From NCBI RefSeq assembly GCF_006970445.1, contig NZ_CP033877.1, forward strand, positions 4,286,750-4,350,749: DNA of 64,000 bases, in the 5' to 3' direction. Shown here piece after piece: positions 56,021 to 64,000 of this stretch. The notes under the pieces are model-generated. The model worked only from the letters and a program-made list of their open reading frames with translations. It made no database searches and was not told the origin of the DNA. The DNA comes from Stenotrophomonas maltophilia (GTDB taxonomy: Bacteria > Pseudomonadota > Gammaproteobacteria > Xanthomonadales > Xanthomonadaceae). Both the position numbers and the translations under genes were made by a program. How positions within the stretch are numbered: position 1 is the stretch's first letter; every line of letters begins with the position of its first letter.

Positions 56021-56731
56021 ATGCCCCGACAAGCGCGCCTGATGCTGGCAGGCCAGGCCTATCACGTGGTCCAGCGCGGTGTGAACAAGGGTGCGATCTT
56101 CGTCGACGACATCGACCGCCAACTGTTCCTGCATCTGTTGCACGGTGCTTTCCTCAAGCACCACGTCGCGTTGCATGCCTATGTCCTGATGGGCAACCAC
56201 ATCCACCTGCTCGCCACGCCCTCCACACAGCAGGGACTAGCGGGCGCAATGCGCATGCAGGGCAACAACTACGTGCAGGCCTTCAACCAGCGGCACGGAC
56301 GCAGTGGGCCGCTGTGGCAGGGCCGCTTCCATTCCTCGATGATCGACAGCGATGCTTATCTTCTCAGTGTGTACCGCTACATCGAACGCAATCCCGTTCG
56401 TGCCGGGATTGCGGTCAGCGCCGAAGATCATCCATGGTCCAGCGTGCACGGCAACCTTCAACGACGCGATGATCCGATGCTGACACCGCATCCTGCGTTC
56501 AAAGCGCTGGCAGCGACTGCCCGGAAAAGGGCAACGTTGTATGCCGAGTTCCTGCGCGACGTGAATGCATCCGCCGATGTACCTGCGATCCGCAACCACA
56601 GTGCCAGGCAACGCCCAATGGGGGACGCTGCATTCCTGCGGATGGTGGAACAGACGCTGGGATGCCCCGTGGTGATACGCAGACGAGGGCGCCCGCGCAA
56701 GCAGGGGACGGGAGAGGCAGAAACGACTTAA
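56021..56731 (+). CDS. rayT: REP-associated tyrosine transposase (RAYT, TnpA_REP)
   Basis: A 236-residue Y1 transposase of the IS200/IS605 superfamily. The metal-binding HUH motif is H60-I-H62 in 'YVLMGNHIHLLATP' and the candidate catalytic tyrosine is Y84 in 'GNNYVQAFNQRHGRSGPLWQ', followed by 'GRFHSS' and 'YRYIERNPVRAGI', all RAYT hallmarks. The C-terminal tail contains 'RRRGRPRKQGTG', a basic DNA-contact segment. The start at 56021 ('MPRQARLML') is preferred over an in-frame Met at 55964. It is flanked by inverted REPs of its own family, not SMAG. Confidence 0.92.
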   Translation: MPRQARLMLAGQAYHVVQRGVNKGAIFVDDIDRQLFLHLLHGAFLKHHVALHAYVLMGNHIHLLATPSTQQGLAGAMRMQGNNYVQAFNQRHGRSGPLWQGRFHSSMIDSDAYLLSVYRYIERNPVRAGIAVSAEDHPWSSVHGNLQRRDDPMLTPHPAFKALAATARKRATLYAEFLRDVNASADVPAIRNHSARQRPMGDAAFLRMVEQTLGCPVVIRRRGRPRKQGTGEAETT

Positions 56732-56748
56732 TCCCCTCCGTCCCCTTT
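56720..56748 (-). repeat. Right REP copy flanking RAYT (inverted)
   Basis: GAAACGACTTAATCCCCTCCGTCCCCTTTT, reverse complement of the left copy; its ACT-TAA provides the last Thr and stop of the transposase. Confidence 0.85.
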
Positions 56749-56753
56749 TTGGG

Positions 56754-57938
56754 TCAGCCGGAGATCGCCAGGCGCTCGTTGTGGTAACGGCGAACGGCGG
56801 CGAACCACAGCACCGCGGCCAGGCCGAGGCTGGCGCCCAGGTAGATCGCCCAGACCGTCGGGGTGATGGTCTCGTGGCGGATCACCTTCAGCAGCATCTG
56901 GTTCTGCGACAGGAACGGCACGGCGTACTGCCACATCTCGCTCTTCAGCGGATAGGCCACCAGTGCGTAGCCGGGCAGCATCGGCAGCAGCATCAGCCAG
57001 GTCATGTGGCTCTGCGCTTCCTTCATGCTCTTGGCCGCGGCCGACAGGAAGGTCAGCAGCGAGGTGCCGATCAGCAGCATCGGCAACATCACCAGCAGCA
57101 TCTGCAGCATCGAGCCGACGTTCATGTTGAACTGGCGACCGATGTTGCCGGGCGCGATCTGCGCGCTCACCTTGAACGCGACCAGCGTCAGCAGCAGCGA
57201 CACGAAACCGACCACGCAGGCGGCGGCGATCTTGCCGCTGACGATCGCGCTGCGCGAGCCCGGCGTGGCCAGCAGTGGCTCCAGCGACTGCCGCTCGCGC
57301 TCGCCGGCGGTGGCGTCCATCACCAGGTAGGCGCCACCGATGAACGAGGTAAGCGTCAGCAGTACCGGCAGCAGCATCGACAGGATCATGCCGCGCTTGG
57401 CCTCGGCACTGGCCAGGTCCTGGCGCGCCACGTCCAGCGGGCGTGCCACCTGTGCATCGATGCCGCGCGCCATCAGACGCAGTGCTCCGACCTGGCCGTT
57501 GTAGGTGGCCAGCGCCGCCTCCAGGCGGGCGCCGGGCACTTCGGCAGCGCGCCGCGTGCTGTCCTTGATCACCTCCACCAGTGCCGGCTTGCCATCGGCC
57601 CAGTCCTTGCCGAAGTCATCGCTGATGCGCAGCGCCACATCGATGTCCTGGGTACGGATGGCCTCGGCCAGGTCCTTCGGTGCCGGTGCGGCATTGAGGC
57701 CCTGTGCGGCGAGGAAGCGCACCAGGTTCGGTGCGTTCTCCGCGCCGATGGTCGGGATCTGCAACGGCTCTTCGATCTGGGTGCGCACCCGGCTCTCGGC
57801 CAGCTTGCCCATGCCCAGCAGCAGCACCGGGTACAGCAGCGGCCCGAACAGCAGGGTCAGCAGCAGCGTGCGGCGGTCACGCGACAGGTCGCGCAGTTCC
57901 TTGCGCATCACCGTCATCAGGGTCGACATCATGCTCAT
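56754..57938 (-). CDS. ABC-2 type exporter permease (NatB-like)
   Basis: A 394-residue permease with an N-terminal membrane helix, a large extracytoplasmic domain (about 50-175), and five further helices in the C-terminal half. Marks of the NatB group are 'VMRKELRDLSRDRRTL' and 'GAYLVMDATAGERERQSLEP'. NatAB exports Na+ in Bacillus; the substrate here is unknown. The ATG overlaps the stop of the ATPase gene (57935-57938). The stop lies 5 bases from the right REP. Confidence 0.88.
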   Translation of the reverse strand: MSMMSTLMTVMRKELRDLSRDRRTLLLTLLFGPLLYPVLLLGMGKLAESRVRTQIEEPLQIPTIGAENAPNLVRFLAAQGLNAAPAPKDLAEAIRTQDIDVALRISDDFGKDWADGKPALVEVIKDSTRRAAEVPGARLEAALATYNGQVGALRLMARGIDAQVARPLDVARQDLASAEAKRGMILSMLLPVLLTLTSFIGGAYLVMDATAGERERQSLEPLLATPGSRSAIVSGKIAAACVVGFVSLLLTLVAFKVSAQIAPGNIGRQFNMNVGSMLQMLLVMLPMLLIGTSLLTFLSAAAKSMKEAQSHMTWLMLLPMLPGYALVAYPLKSEMWQYAVPFLSQNQMLLKVIRHETITPTVWAIYLGASLGLAAVLWFAAVRRYHNERLAISG

Positions 57939-58681
57939 GCGTGCAGGCCCTCTTCGCTGCCGATCAGTTTCACGAACGCGTCCTCAAGATTGGCTTCACC
58001 GGCCTGTGCGCGCAGCTCGTCGGCGCTGCCGGCGGCCATCACCGTGCCCTTGGCGATGATCACGATGTGGTCACACAACGCGCCCACCTCCTGCATGATG
58101 TGGCTGGAAAGGATCACGCAGCGGCCCTCTTCGCGCAGGCCCAGCAGGAAGCGGCGCAGCGCGCGCGTGGTCATCACGTCCAGGCCGTTGGTCGGTTCGT
58201 CGAGGATGACGTTGCGCGGGTCGTGCACCAGCGCGCGGGCAATTGCGGTCTTGGTGCGCTGGCCCTGCGAGAAGCCATCGGTCTGCCGATCGAGGATGTC
58301 GCCCATGTCCAGCGCGTGCGACAGCACCTCGATGCGTTCGCGGATGCGCTCGGCCGACAGGCCATGCAGCTCGCCGAAATAGGCGATGTTCTCGCGCGCG
58401 GTCAGGCGCTTGTAGACGCCACGCGCATCAGGCAGCACGCCCAGGTGGCGACGCACCTCCACCGGATGGCGCGCCGCATCGATGCCATCGACGGTGATGC
58501 TGCCCTGGTCAGGCGTCATCAGTGTGTAGAGCATGCGCATGGTGGTGGTCTTGCCGGCACCGTTGGGGCCGAGCAGGCCGGTGATCTGCCCATCCCCGGC
58601 GCGGAAGCCGACGTTGGCGACCGCCTGGATGCGGCCCGTGCGGGTATCGAAGGCCTTGTGCAGGTTGTCGGCGACGATCAT
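57935..58681 (-). CDS. ABC-2 type exporter ATP-binding protein (NatA-like)
   Basis: A 248-residue ATPase. Walker A is 'GLLGPNGAGKTTTMRML', the signature is 'FSQGQRTKTAIARAL', Walker B is 'VILDEPTNGLD' and the switch His is in 'ILSSHIMQEV'. The start at 58681 ('MIVADNLHKAF') overlaps the upstream hydrolase stop (ATGA); an alternative Met is three codons earlier at 58690. It energises the adjacent permease. Confidence 0.92.
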   Translation of the reverse strand: MIVADNLHKAFDTRTGRIQAVANVGFRAGDGQITGLLGPNGAGKTTTMRMLYTLMTPDQGSITVDGIDAARHPVEVRRHLGVLPDARGVYKRLTARENIAYFGELHGLSAERIRERIEVLSHALDMGDILDRQTDGFSQGQRTKTAIARALVHDPRNVILDEPTNGLDVMTTRALRRFLLGLREEGRCVILSSHIMQEVGALCDHIVIIAKGTVMAAGSADELRAQAGEANLEDAFVKLIGSEEGLHA

Positions 58682-60204
58682 GGTTCCCATCCGTTGAACG
58701 AGGTGAACGCCGGCACGTAGCTCAGCGTGTCCAGGCAGCCGGCATCCAGCGCCTTGGCATCGGTCTTGTCGATGAACTGGCCGAGCAGGCGCGGCATGCA
58801 GCCGGCGGTCAACGTGCCATGGCCCTGGCCACGGGCGACCAGCGCACGGCCATTGGGCAGGCCCTTGAGCACCTGCGCGGCGTAGCGCGGCGGGGTCACC
58901 GGGTCCAGCTCACCGGACAGCAGCAGTGCCGGCACGTCGCTGCGCAGCGGCACGGCATCGGTTGCCGGCGCCGGACGATGCGGCCACACCGGGCAGGCGG
59001 CGAAGAAAGCACTGGCGACTTCGTTGCCGAACAGCCGCTCGGGGTCCTCGGCCGGCGCGTGGTAGCGCGGCGCATCCTCGCTGCAGATCACCGACCACTG
59101 CATGCCGCGGTTGATCTGGAAATCCATGCTGCGGTTCGCGCCCCGCGCCAGCGATGCCAGCGGTGCGTAGCGACCGTGTGCGGCCTCATCCAGCACCAGT
59201 GGCAGCAGCGAGGAATACTGCGGCACGTAGGAGAAGGCGAAGGCCAGGCCGACCACGCTGTCCGGCGTCAGGACATCCTGCCGCGGCGCGTTGGTACCCG
59301 GGTCGCGATACTCGACCGAGACCGGCGCGCGGCGCAGGGTGTCGACCACGCTGCGCAGCTGCGCGCGGGTGTCGGTCGGGAAACGCTTGCTGCACGCGGC
59401 ATCCTTGCGGCACTGCGCCGACTGCAGGGCGATCGCATCCTCGAACGTGGTCGCAAAGTCACCGCCGACCACCAGCTCGTTCGGCACCACGCCATCGATG
59501 ACGATGCTGCGGGTGTGCTGCGGGTAGGCCCCGGCATAGCGCTGGGCCACGCGGGTGCCGTAGGAGCCGCCGACCAGGTTGAGCTGGTCCACACCGAGCG
59601 CCGCACGCACCGCATCCAGATCGGCGATGGCCTCGGTGGTGGTGTAGAAGCGCGCATCGGCACGCCCCTGCAGCGACGCCGCGCAGCGCTGGGCGTAGTC
59701 GCGCAGCGATGCCTCGGAAGACGCGGCGTCCTCGTCCACCTGCAGCGGCTTGCCGTCCGCGCCCAGGCAGCTGAGCGGGTTGGAGCCGCCGGTGCCGCGC
59801 TGGTCGATCAGGAACACGTCGCGCTGCTTGCGCACCTGGCGGAGCGCGGTATCGACGATGACCGCCACCTCGCTGGCCGCCTGGCCGGGGCCTCCGGCCA
59901 GGAAGAACACCGGATCGGGCTGGCTGGCACCGCTGCTGCCCGATTCCAGCCAGGCAATGCGCAGGCCGATCCGGCGGCCATCGGGCTGGGCCCGGTCCTC
60001 CGGTACCTGCAGGGTGGCGCACTGCGCCTCCACGTTGGCGCTGGCGCCTTCGGTGGACAGCGTGCAGGGCTGGAAGTCGATCGTGCCGAAACGGCGGCTG
60101 GGTGCATCGCTGGCGCTTCCGGCGTCGGCCGGCGGCGGCTGGCTGCACCCGGCAAGCATCAGGCTGGCCAGCATCCCGGCCAGCGCGAGGTGGTGTCTTT
60201 GCAT
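58678..60204 (-). CDS. Exported alpha/beta hydrolase lipoprotein (TAP/SlpD-like)
   Basis: A 508-residue lipoprotein (lipobox 'LMLAGCSQPP') of the tripeptidyl aminopeptidase-like hydrolase group. The oxyanion region is 'PVFFLAGGPGQAAS', the nucleophile Ser is in 'LVGGSYGTRVAQ', the acid in 'LLSGELDPVTPP' and His in 'RGQGHGTLTAG'. A conserved Asp-Gln-Arg-Gly stretch ('LIDQRGTGGSN') supports the family. It is upstream of and overlapping the ABC exporter genes by 4 bases, so peptide release and export or import may be coupled. Confidence 0.88.
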   Translation of the reverse strand: MQRHHLALAGMLASLMLAGCSQPPPADAGSASDAPSRRFGTIDFQPCTLSTEGASANVEAQCATLQVPEDRAQPDGRRIGLRIAWLESGSSGASQPDPVFFLAGGPGQAASEVAVIVDTALRQVRKQRDVFLIDQRGTGGSNPLSCLGADGKPLQVDEDAASSEASLRDYAQRCAASLQGRADARFYTTTEAIADLDAVRAALGVDQLNLVGGSYGTRVAQRYAGAYPQHTRSIVIDGVVPNELVVGGDFATTFEDAIALQSAQCRKDAACSKRFPTDTRAQLRSVVDTLRRAPVSVEYRDPGTNAPRQDVLTPDSVVGLAFAFSYVPQYSSLLPLVLDEAAHGRYAPLASLARGANRSMDFQINRGMQWSVICSEDAPRYHAPAEDPERLFGNEVASAFFAACPVWPHRPAPATDAVPLRSDVPALLLSGELDPVTPPRYAAQVLKGLPNGRALVARGQGHGTLTAGCMPRLLGQFIDKTDAKALDAGCLDTLSYVPAFTSFNGWEP

Positions 60205-60272
60205 CGTGCTCGTTTCCCCTGGAGGACGTTCCTGTCGACCACGACGGGCTGCCGCGGAAGATGTGACCCAAC

Positions 60273-61475
60273 TTACACGGGCAGCGCGCCGACGGCGATG
60301 GGCAATGAAGAATCCGCCGCCGACGGCGCGCAGACCAGGCGGTCCCGCCCCTCGGCCTTGGCCCGGTACAGGGCGGCATCGGCGGCGGCCAGCAAGGTCG
60401 ACAGGTCGCCCTGCCCCGCGTCCATCGCAAGGCCAACGCTGGCGGTGACCCGCACCGGTCCGTCGGCCAGCAATGCCGGCCGCTGCTGCAGGCGTGTGCG
60501 GATCGCGGCTGCCCGCTCCACCGCGTCGCCGCGCGTGCTCCCGGCCAGCACCAGCACGAACTCTTCGCCGCCGTAACGGCCCAGCAGGTGCTCATGGCCC
60601 TGCACGCAGTGCTGCAGCGTCGCCGAAAAATGGCGCAGCACCTGGTCGCCGGCCAGGTGCCCCCACCGATCGTTGATCTTCTTGAAGTGGTCCACGTCGA
60701 TCAGCAACAGCACCAGCGGGCGGCGCTGGCGACGCAGCTTCTGCAGTTGCGCCTGGCCGTCGGCCAGTACCGCACTGCGATTGAGCAGCCCGGTCAGGCC
60801 ATCGGTGCGGGCCGCACGGCGCAGGTCGACCAGCATGCGCTCGACCAGCAGCAGCACCATCGCGAAACAACGCGCCAGTTCCAGCATCACCCCGGCTATG
60901 TAGGTGGCGAACATCGGCGAACCGGTCCGCATGATGTCCTCACCGGCGTCGGGCGCCACCGGCAGGAACAGGCGTATCGCATACAACGCCGCTTCTGCCA
61001 GGAACACGGCAGCGGCCAGGCGGCAGCTGGTGCGTTGCTGCGGCGGTGCATGCCGCAGCAGCAACCCGGCGATCCAACCGTCGACGATCAGTGCGAACAC
61101 ACTGAACACCTGCAGGCGCATGCCCAGGTTCGGCCACAGCACCAGGAAGGCGAAGATGCAGGCCATGAACGCGGCCGCCACCAGCAACGGCCGCCACAGC
61201 GGCAACGGCTGCTCAAGGTGCAGGGCCACGCCGCGCAGCATCATCAGACCGCAGCCGGCCATCGCCGCATTGCCGGCCAGCACCGCCGGTACCAGTGGCA
61301 GGTAGGGCCGCAGGGCCAGCAGGGTCACCCCCAGGGTCAGCAGCCACAGGCTGATGGTCCACTGCCGCAGCACCGGTTGCCCGCGCAGTACGACCAGCAA
61401 CAGCGAGAACCCCACCGCAATGCCGATGCAGAGCAGGAAGCCAAGCACGGTGATGGTGGGGAAATCCAGGGACAT
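60273..61475 (-). CDS. Membrane diguanylate cyclase (GGDEF)
   Basis: A 400-residue protein: seven predicted membrane helices in the first 215 residues, then a GGDEF domain. The catalytic site is 'GRYGGEEFVLVLAG', preceded by 'LLLIDVDHFKKINDRWGHLA', so the cyclase is expected to be active and make c-di-GMP. No RxxD inhibitory site is evident upstream of the GGEEF motif ('VQGHEHLLGR'). No EAL domain. The membrane part could sense an envelope or lipid signal. Confidence 0.92.
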   Translation of the reverse strand: MSLDFPTITVLGFLLCIGIAVGFSLLLVVLRGQPVLRQWTISLWLLTLGVTLLALRPYLPLVPAVLAGNAAMAGCGLMMLRGVALHLEQPLPLWRPLLVAAAFMACIFAFLVLWPNLGMRLQVFSVFALIVDGWIAGLLLRHAPPQQRTSCRLAAAVFLAEAALYAIRLFLPVAPDAGEDIMRTGSPMFATYIAGVMLELARCFAMVLLLVERMLVDLRRAARTDGLTGLLNRSAVLADGQAQLQKLRRQRRPLVLLLIDVDHFKKINDRWGHLAGDQVLRHFSATLQHCVQGHEHLLGRYGGEEFVLVLAGSTRGDAVERAAAIRTRLQQRPALLADGPVRVTASVGLAMDAGQGDLSTLLAAADAALYRAKAEGRDRLVCAPSAADSSLPIAVGALPV

Positions 61476-61629
61476 GCGGCGCTCGTCAGCCGGGGCGGCG
61501 CGCGCATCTTAGCGCCTTGCGATGCGATCCCCGTGGCGTGTTCCGGCCCGAGGGCGATGCGGGGTCCGAAAACGGCGAGCACGGCAGCCGGTGCACGCGC
61601 AGAATCCGCGGCAGACCCAGGAGACGCCC

Positions 61630-62115
61630 ATGCACGCGTGGTACCTCGGTGGCATCGACCACCGCCCGTTCCTGCACCTGTTCGAGATGAGTGACAGCGC
61701 GCTCGCCGCGCTCGGCATCCAGCGTCGCTGGGCGGGCGACAGCGGCGGCCATCCCTGCAGGATCAGCCTGAGCGATCCCGCACCTGGCAGCGAACTGCTC
61801 CTGCTGTCCCACGCCCACCTGCCGCTGCACTCGCCGTATCGCGCCGCCGGCCCGATCTTCGTACAGCGTGGCGTGACCCGTTGCGTGCTGCCGCCCGGCG
61901 AAGTGCCGCCGTATGTGCAGCGCCGGATGATCTCGGTGCGCGCCTATGACCACGCCGCACTGATGCACGGTGCCCAGGTCTGTGCGGGCACCAACATTGC
62001 CGACCGGCTGGATGCACTGTTCGCCGACCCCGCGGTGGCCTTTGTCCAGTTGCACAACGCGGCGCATGGCTGCTTCTCGTGCCAGGCGGATCGCGTGGAT
62101 ATACAGACCACGTAG
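61630..62115 (+). CDS. DUF1203 family protein
   Basis: A 161-residue soluble protein matching the DUF1203 pattern: 'HPCRISLSDPAPGSELLLLS', 'SPYRAAGPIFVQRG', 'RRMISVRAYDHAALM', 'AFVQLHNAAHGCFSCQADRV'. Function unknown. The ATG at 61630 is preferred; the longer frame is an Arg-rich non-conserved stretch. Confidence 0.8.
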   Translation: MHAWYLGGIDHRPFLHLFEMSDSALAALGIQRRWAGDSGGHPCRISLSDPAPGSELLLLSHAHLPLHSPYRAAGPIFVQRGVTRCVLPPGEVPPYVQRRMISVRAYDHAALMHGAQVCAGTNIADRLDALFADPAVAFVQLHNAAHGCFSCQADRVDIQTT

Positions 62116-62348
62116 TGCGATCTCCATGACGTGATCGATGCCACGCCGATCACGTGACGTCCAGCGCATCCGTTCAGCCCTGCGTGAAGCCTGCGGGAAG
62201 GGCTTCACATGCGCAGTCACGGATCGGCACTGCGATGGTTCCGTCGCCTGCATCGCCACTCGATACTCGCCGTGGTGCCGCCGAAAGTCCGCCGCGCAGC
62301 GCAGCTCCTGCGGTCACCGTTCCCTTTCGACGACCACAAGGATGCGCC

Positions 62349-63518
62349 ATGTCATTCCGATCCACACCGCTGCTGCTGGCCACCTCGTTCGTGGCTGCGG
62401 GCCTGTGCCTGGCCGGCAACGCGTTCGCCCACGGCACCATGACCACGCCGGTCAGCCGTGTCTATGCCTGCTTCCAGGGCAATCCCGAGAACCCAACCAA
62501 CCCGGCCTGCGCTGCGGCCAAGGCCATCGGCGGTTCACAGGCGTTCTACGACTGGAACGGCATCAATCAGGCCAATGCCAACGGCAACCACCAGGCCGTG
62601 GTGCCCGACGGCAAGCTGTGCAGCGGCAACAACCCGACCTTCCGCGGCCTGGACGTGAACCGCAGTGACTGGCAGACCACGCCGATCCAGCCTGATGCCA
62701 ATGGCAAGTTCACCTTCGTGTTCAAGGCGACCGCGCCGCACGCCACCCGTGACTGGCGCTTCTTCGTCACCCGCGAAGGCTGGCAGCCGGGCAGCCCGCT
62801 GCGCTGGGCCGACCTGCAGGAGTTCTGCACGCTGGGCAATACGCCGCTGTCGGCCGATGGCACCTACAAGCTGCAGTGCACGTTGCCGCAGCGCACCGGC
62901 CAGCATGTGATCTACAACACCTGGCAGCGCTCGGATTCGACCGAGGCGTTCTATACCTGCATGGACGTGCGCTTCCAGGGCGGTGGAGGCACTACACCGG
63001 CGCCGCAGTGGCAGGATGCCGGTCCGGTCACCGCGCGCGTTGAGCTGCCGGTGGGTACGACGCTGGCACTGCGCGTGTTCAACGCCAACGGCAATGACGT
63101 CGAACGCGTCGAGGCCACGCTGGCCAGTGGCCAGACCGGGGCAACGCAGTGGCCGTTGGCGCTGGCCCGCAAGGTCAATGCCAGCGCACAGCATGCACGC
63201 GTGGGCGTGCTCGCCAATGGCGTGATCACGCCGGCGGCCTCGGCCACCGACAACCGCGTGTACCTGAAGGACGGCAACCGCTTCCAGCTCGATACCCAGG
63301 TGCCGGACCCGGGTACGCCGTCGCCGGGCGGTGATTTCGACCACGTGTACCCGGCGGGCATTGGCAGCTATGTGCCGGGCCAGACCGTGGTGAAGGGCAG
63401 CGACGGCAAGCTGTACGCCTGCCGCCCGTTCCCGGAGGGTGCATGGTGCAACGTCAACGCCGAGGCGTACCGGCCGGGAGTGGGTGCCGCCTGGCGCGAT
63501 GCGTGGATCGCGTACTGA
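62349..63518 (+). CDS. AA10 lytic polysaccharide monooxygenase with C-terminal CBM5/12
   Basis: A 389-residue secreted copper enzyme that oxidatively cleaves chitin or cellulose. The signal peptide is cut after 'AGNAFA', exposing H28, the N-terminal copper ligand; the second ligand is H131 in 'FKATAPHATRDWRFFV'. The N-terminal 'HGTMTTPVSRVYAC' and 'NWNG'-type loops resemble the cellulose-active AA10 group. A middle beta-domain (about 220-330) is followed by a Pro/Gly linker and a Cys-containing carbohydrate-binding module ('YPAGIGSYVPGQTVVKGSDG'). Ribosome site AAGGA about 7 bases upstream. Confidence 0.92.
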   Translation: MSFRSTPLLLATSFVAAGLCLAGNAFAHGTMTTPVSRVYACFQGNPENPTNPACAAAKAIGGSQAFYDWNGINQANANGNHQAVVPDGKLCSGNNPTFRGLDVNRSDWQTTPIQPDANGKFTFVFKATAPHATRDWRFFVTREGWQPGSPLRWADLQEFCTLGNTPLSADGTYKLQCTLPQRTGQHVIYNTWQRSDSTEAFYTCMDVRFQGGGGTTPAPQWQDAGPVTARVELPVGTTLALRVFNANGNDVERVEATLASGQTGATQWPLALARKVNASAQHARVGVLANGVITPAASATDNRVYLKDGNRFQLDTQVPDPGTPSPGGDFDHVYPAGIGSYVPGQTVVKGSDGKLYACRPFPEGAWCNVNAEAYRPGVGAAWRDAWIAY

Positions 63519-63696
63519 GGCGCCGATGCGGGAGGCGGTGCAGCGTGCACCGCCTTCTGCCTGCAAAGCGGCACAGTGAGCACCGTGTTGCAGATCGATC
63601 ACGGCCGCCATCGAATTCAAACTTGTCCGATGTTGCCGGCGGGCCTGCATGTAAAGACTGCGCGAGGTTTCCCACACTTCGCAAAGGAGTTCCTGC

Positions 63697-64000
63697 ATGC
63701 ACCTGTCCCATCGGGCAGTCCTCGTTCTGTCCGTCGTTGCCGGCCTGGCCCTGTCCAGCAGTGCCTTCGCCCACGGCACCATGACCAAGCCGCTCAGCCG
63801 CGTGAAGCAGTGCCACGAGGGCAATCCTGAGAATCCGACCAACCCGGCCTGTGCCGCGGCCAAGGCGATCGGCGGCGCGCAGCCGTTCTATGACTGGAGC
63901 GCGATCGCCCACGGCAACGCCAATGGCAACCACCGCGACCTGGTGCGTGATGGCGAGCTGTGCAGCGCGAGCATCCCCAAGTACCGCGGCCTCGATCTGA
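63697..64000 (+). CDS. Second AA10 LPMO, 5' part (runs off window)
   Basis: The first 101 codons of a paralogue of the upstream LPMO, 178 bases away. The signal peptide is cut after 'SSAFA' so the mature chain starts at H26 ('HGTMTKPLSRVKQC'). 'GNPENPTNPACAAAKAIGG' is identical to the first copy, showing a recent tandem duplication, while the following residues diverge. A strong ribosome site AAAGGAG lies 7 bases before the ATG. The second copper ligand lies beyond the window. Confidence 0.88.
   Translation, partial: MHLSHRAVLVLSVVAGLALSSSAFAHGTMTKPLSRVKQCHEGNPENPTNPACAAAKAIGGAQPFYDWSAIAHGNANGNHRDLVRDGELCSASIPKYRGLDL

Larger units (their letters stand above)
55899..56750 (+). mobile_element. 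RAYT unit with flanking inverted REPs
   Basis: The left REP (55900-55931, AAAAGGGGACGGAGGGGATTAAGTCG) and right REP (56720-56748, inverse of the same) enclose the transposase gene. Both REPs run into coding sequence: the left one ends the AraC gene, the right one supplies the TAA stop of the transposase. RAYTs are usually immobile single-copy genes whose product moves REPs. Confidence 0.8.

Noticed and set aside
56005..56025. TTCGAATCCC resembling a tRNA T-loop
   Set aside because: No acceptor stem, D-arm or anticodon arm can be built around it; it lies at the start of the RAYT gene.

Overview
The window is a GC-rich chromosomal segment of a gammaproteobacterium, almost certainly the Stenotrophomonas maltophilia complex. 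This rests on dozens of GTAG-headed palindromic SMAG repeats, a divergent two-component system next to a three-gene RND efflux operon matching smeSR/smeABC, a 741-residue dipeptidyl peptidase IV with its catalytic serine at residue 610, and a REP-associated transposase (RAYT). The species call is inference from gene content and repeats. No rRNA, tRNA, CRISPR array, prophage or classical insertion sequence was found.

Layout, 1-13 kb: the 3' end of a sugar transporter; an HdeD/SecD-like lipoprotein pair; comF; a ClC channel; two small unknown genes, one of them broken; then the biotin operon bioB-bioF-bioH-SDR-bioC with a candidate BirA operator upstream. A YdcF protein and a threonine dehydratase-like enzyme follow on the minus strand. 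13-24 kb: a gene-free stretch with two convergent structured-RNA candidates, mnmG, and smeABC/smeSR. 23-32 kb: an RlaP-type nucleotidyltransferase, a gamma-carbonic anhydrase and a six-gene operon (RDD, SpoIIM, DUF4129-like, DUF4350-like, MoxR ATPase, DUF58). 32-35 kb: a 118-bp composite palindrome tandem array and a ygiB-ygiC-like operon with an added zinc-ribbon gene. 35-46 kb: ilvD, a DUF418 protein, dinG, aroE, a beta-propeller protein, hemB and a bestrophin. 46-53 kb: a second copy of the 118-bp array, a DUF885 peptidase-like protein, a Coa1-like protein, DPP-IV and a GST. 53-64 kb: a TonB-like lipoprotein, an AraC regulator, a RAYT flanked by inverted REPs, an ABC-2 exporter with a secreted-type hydrolase, a diguanylate cyclase, a DUF1203 protein and two tandem AA10 lytic polysaccharide monooxygenases, the second cut by the window edge.

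Most genes are ordinary core metabolism or envelope functions packed in short operons with 4-base start/stop overlaps. The unusual content is mainly non-coding. Several palindrome families (SMAG, a RAYT-linked REP, a 39-bp hairpin, a 102-bp long palindrome) occupy nearly every larger gap. Some run into genes, so that the repeat itself supplies the stop codon. The two 118-bp arrays share both palindromes and spacers and so look copied from one another.
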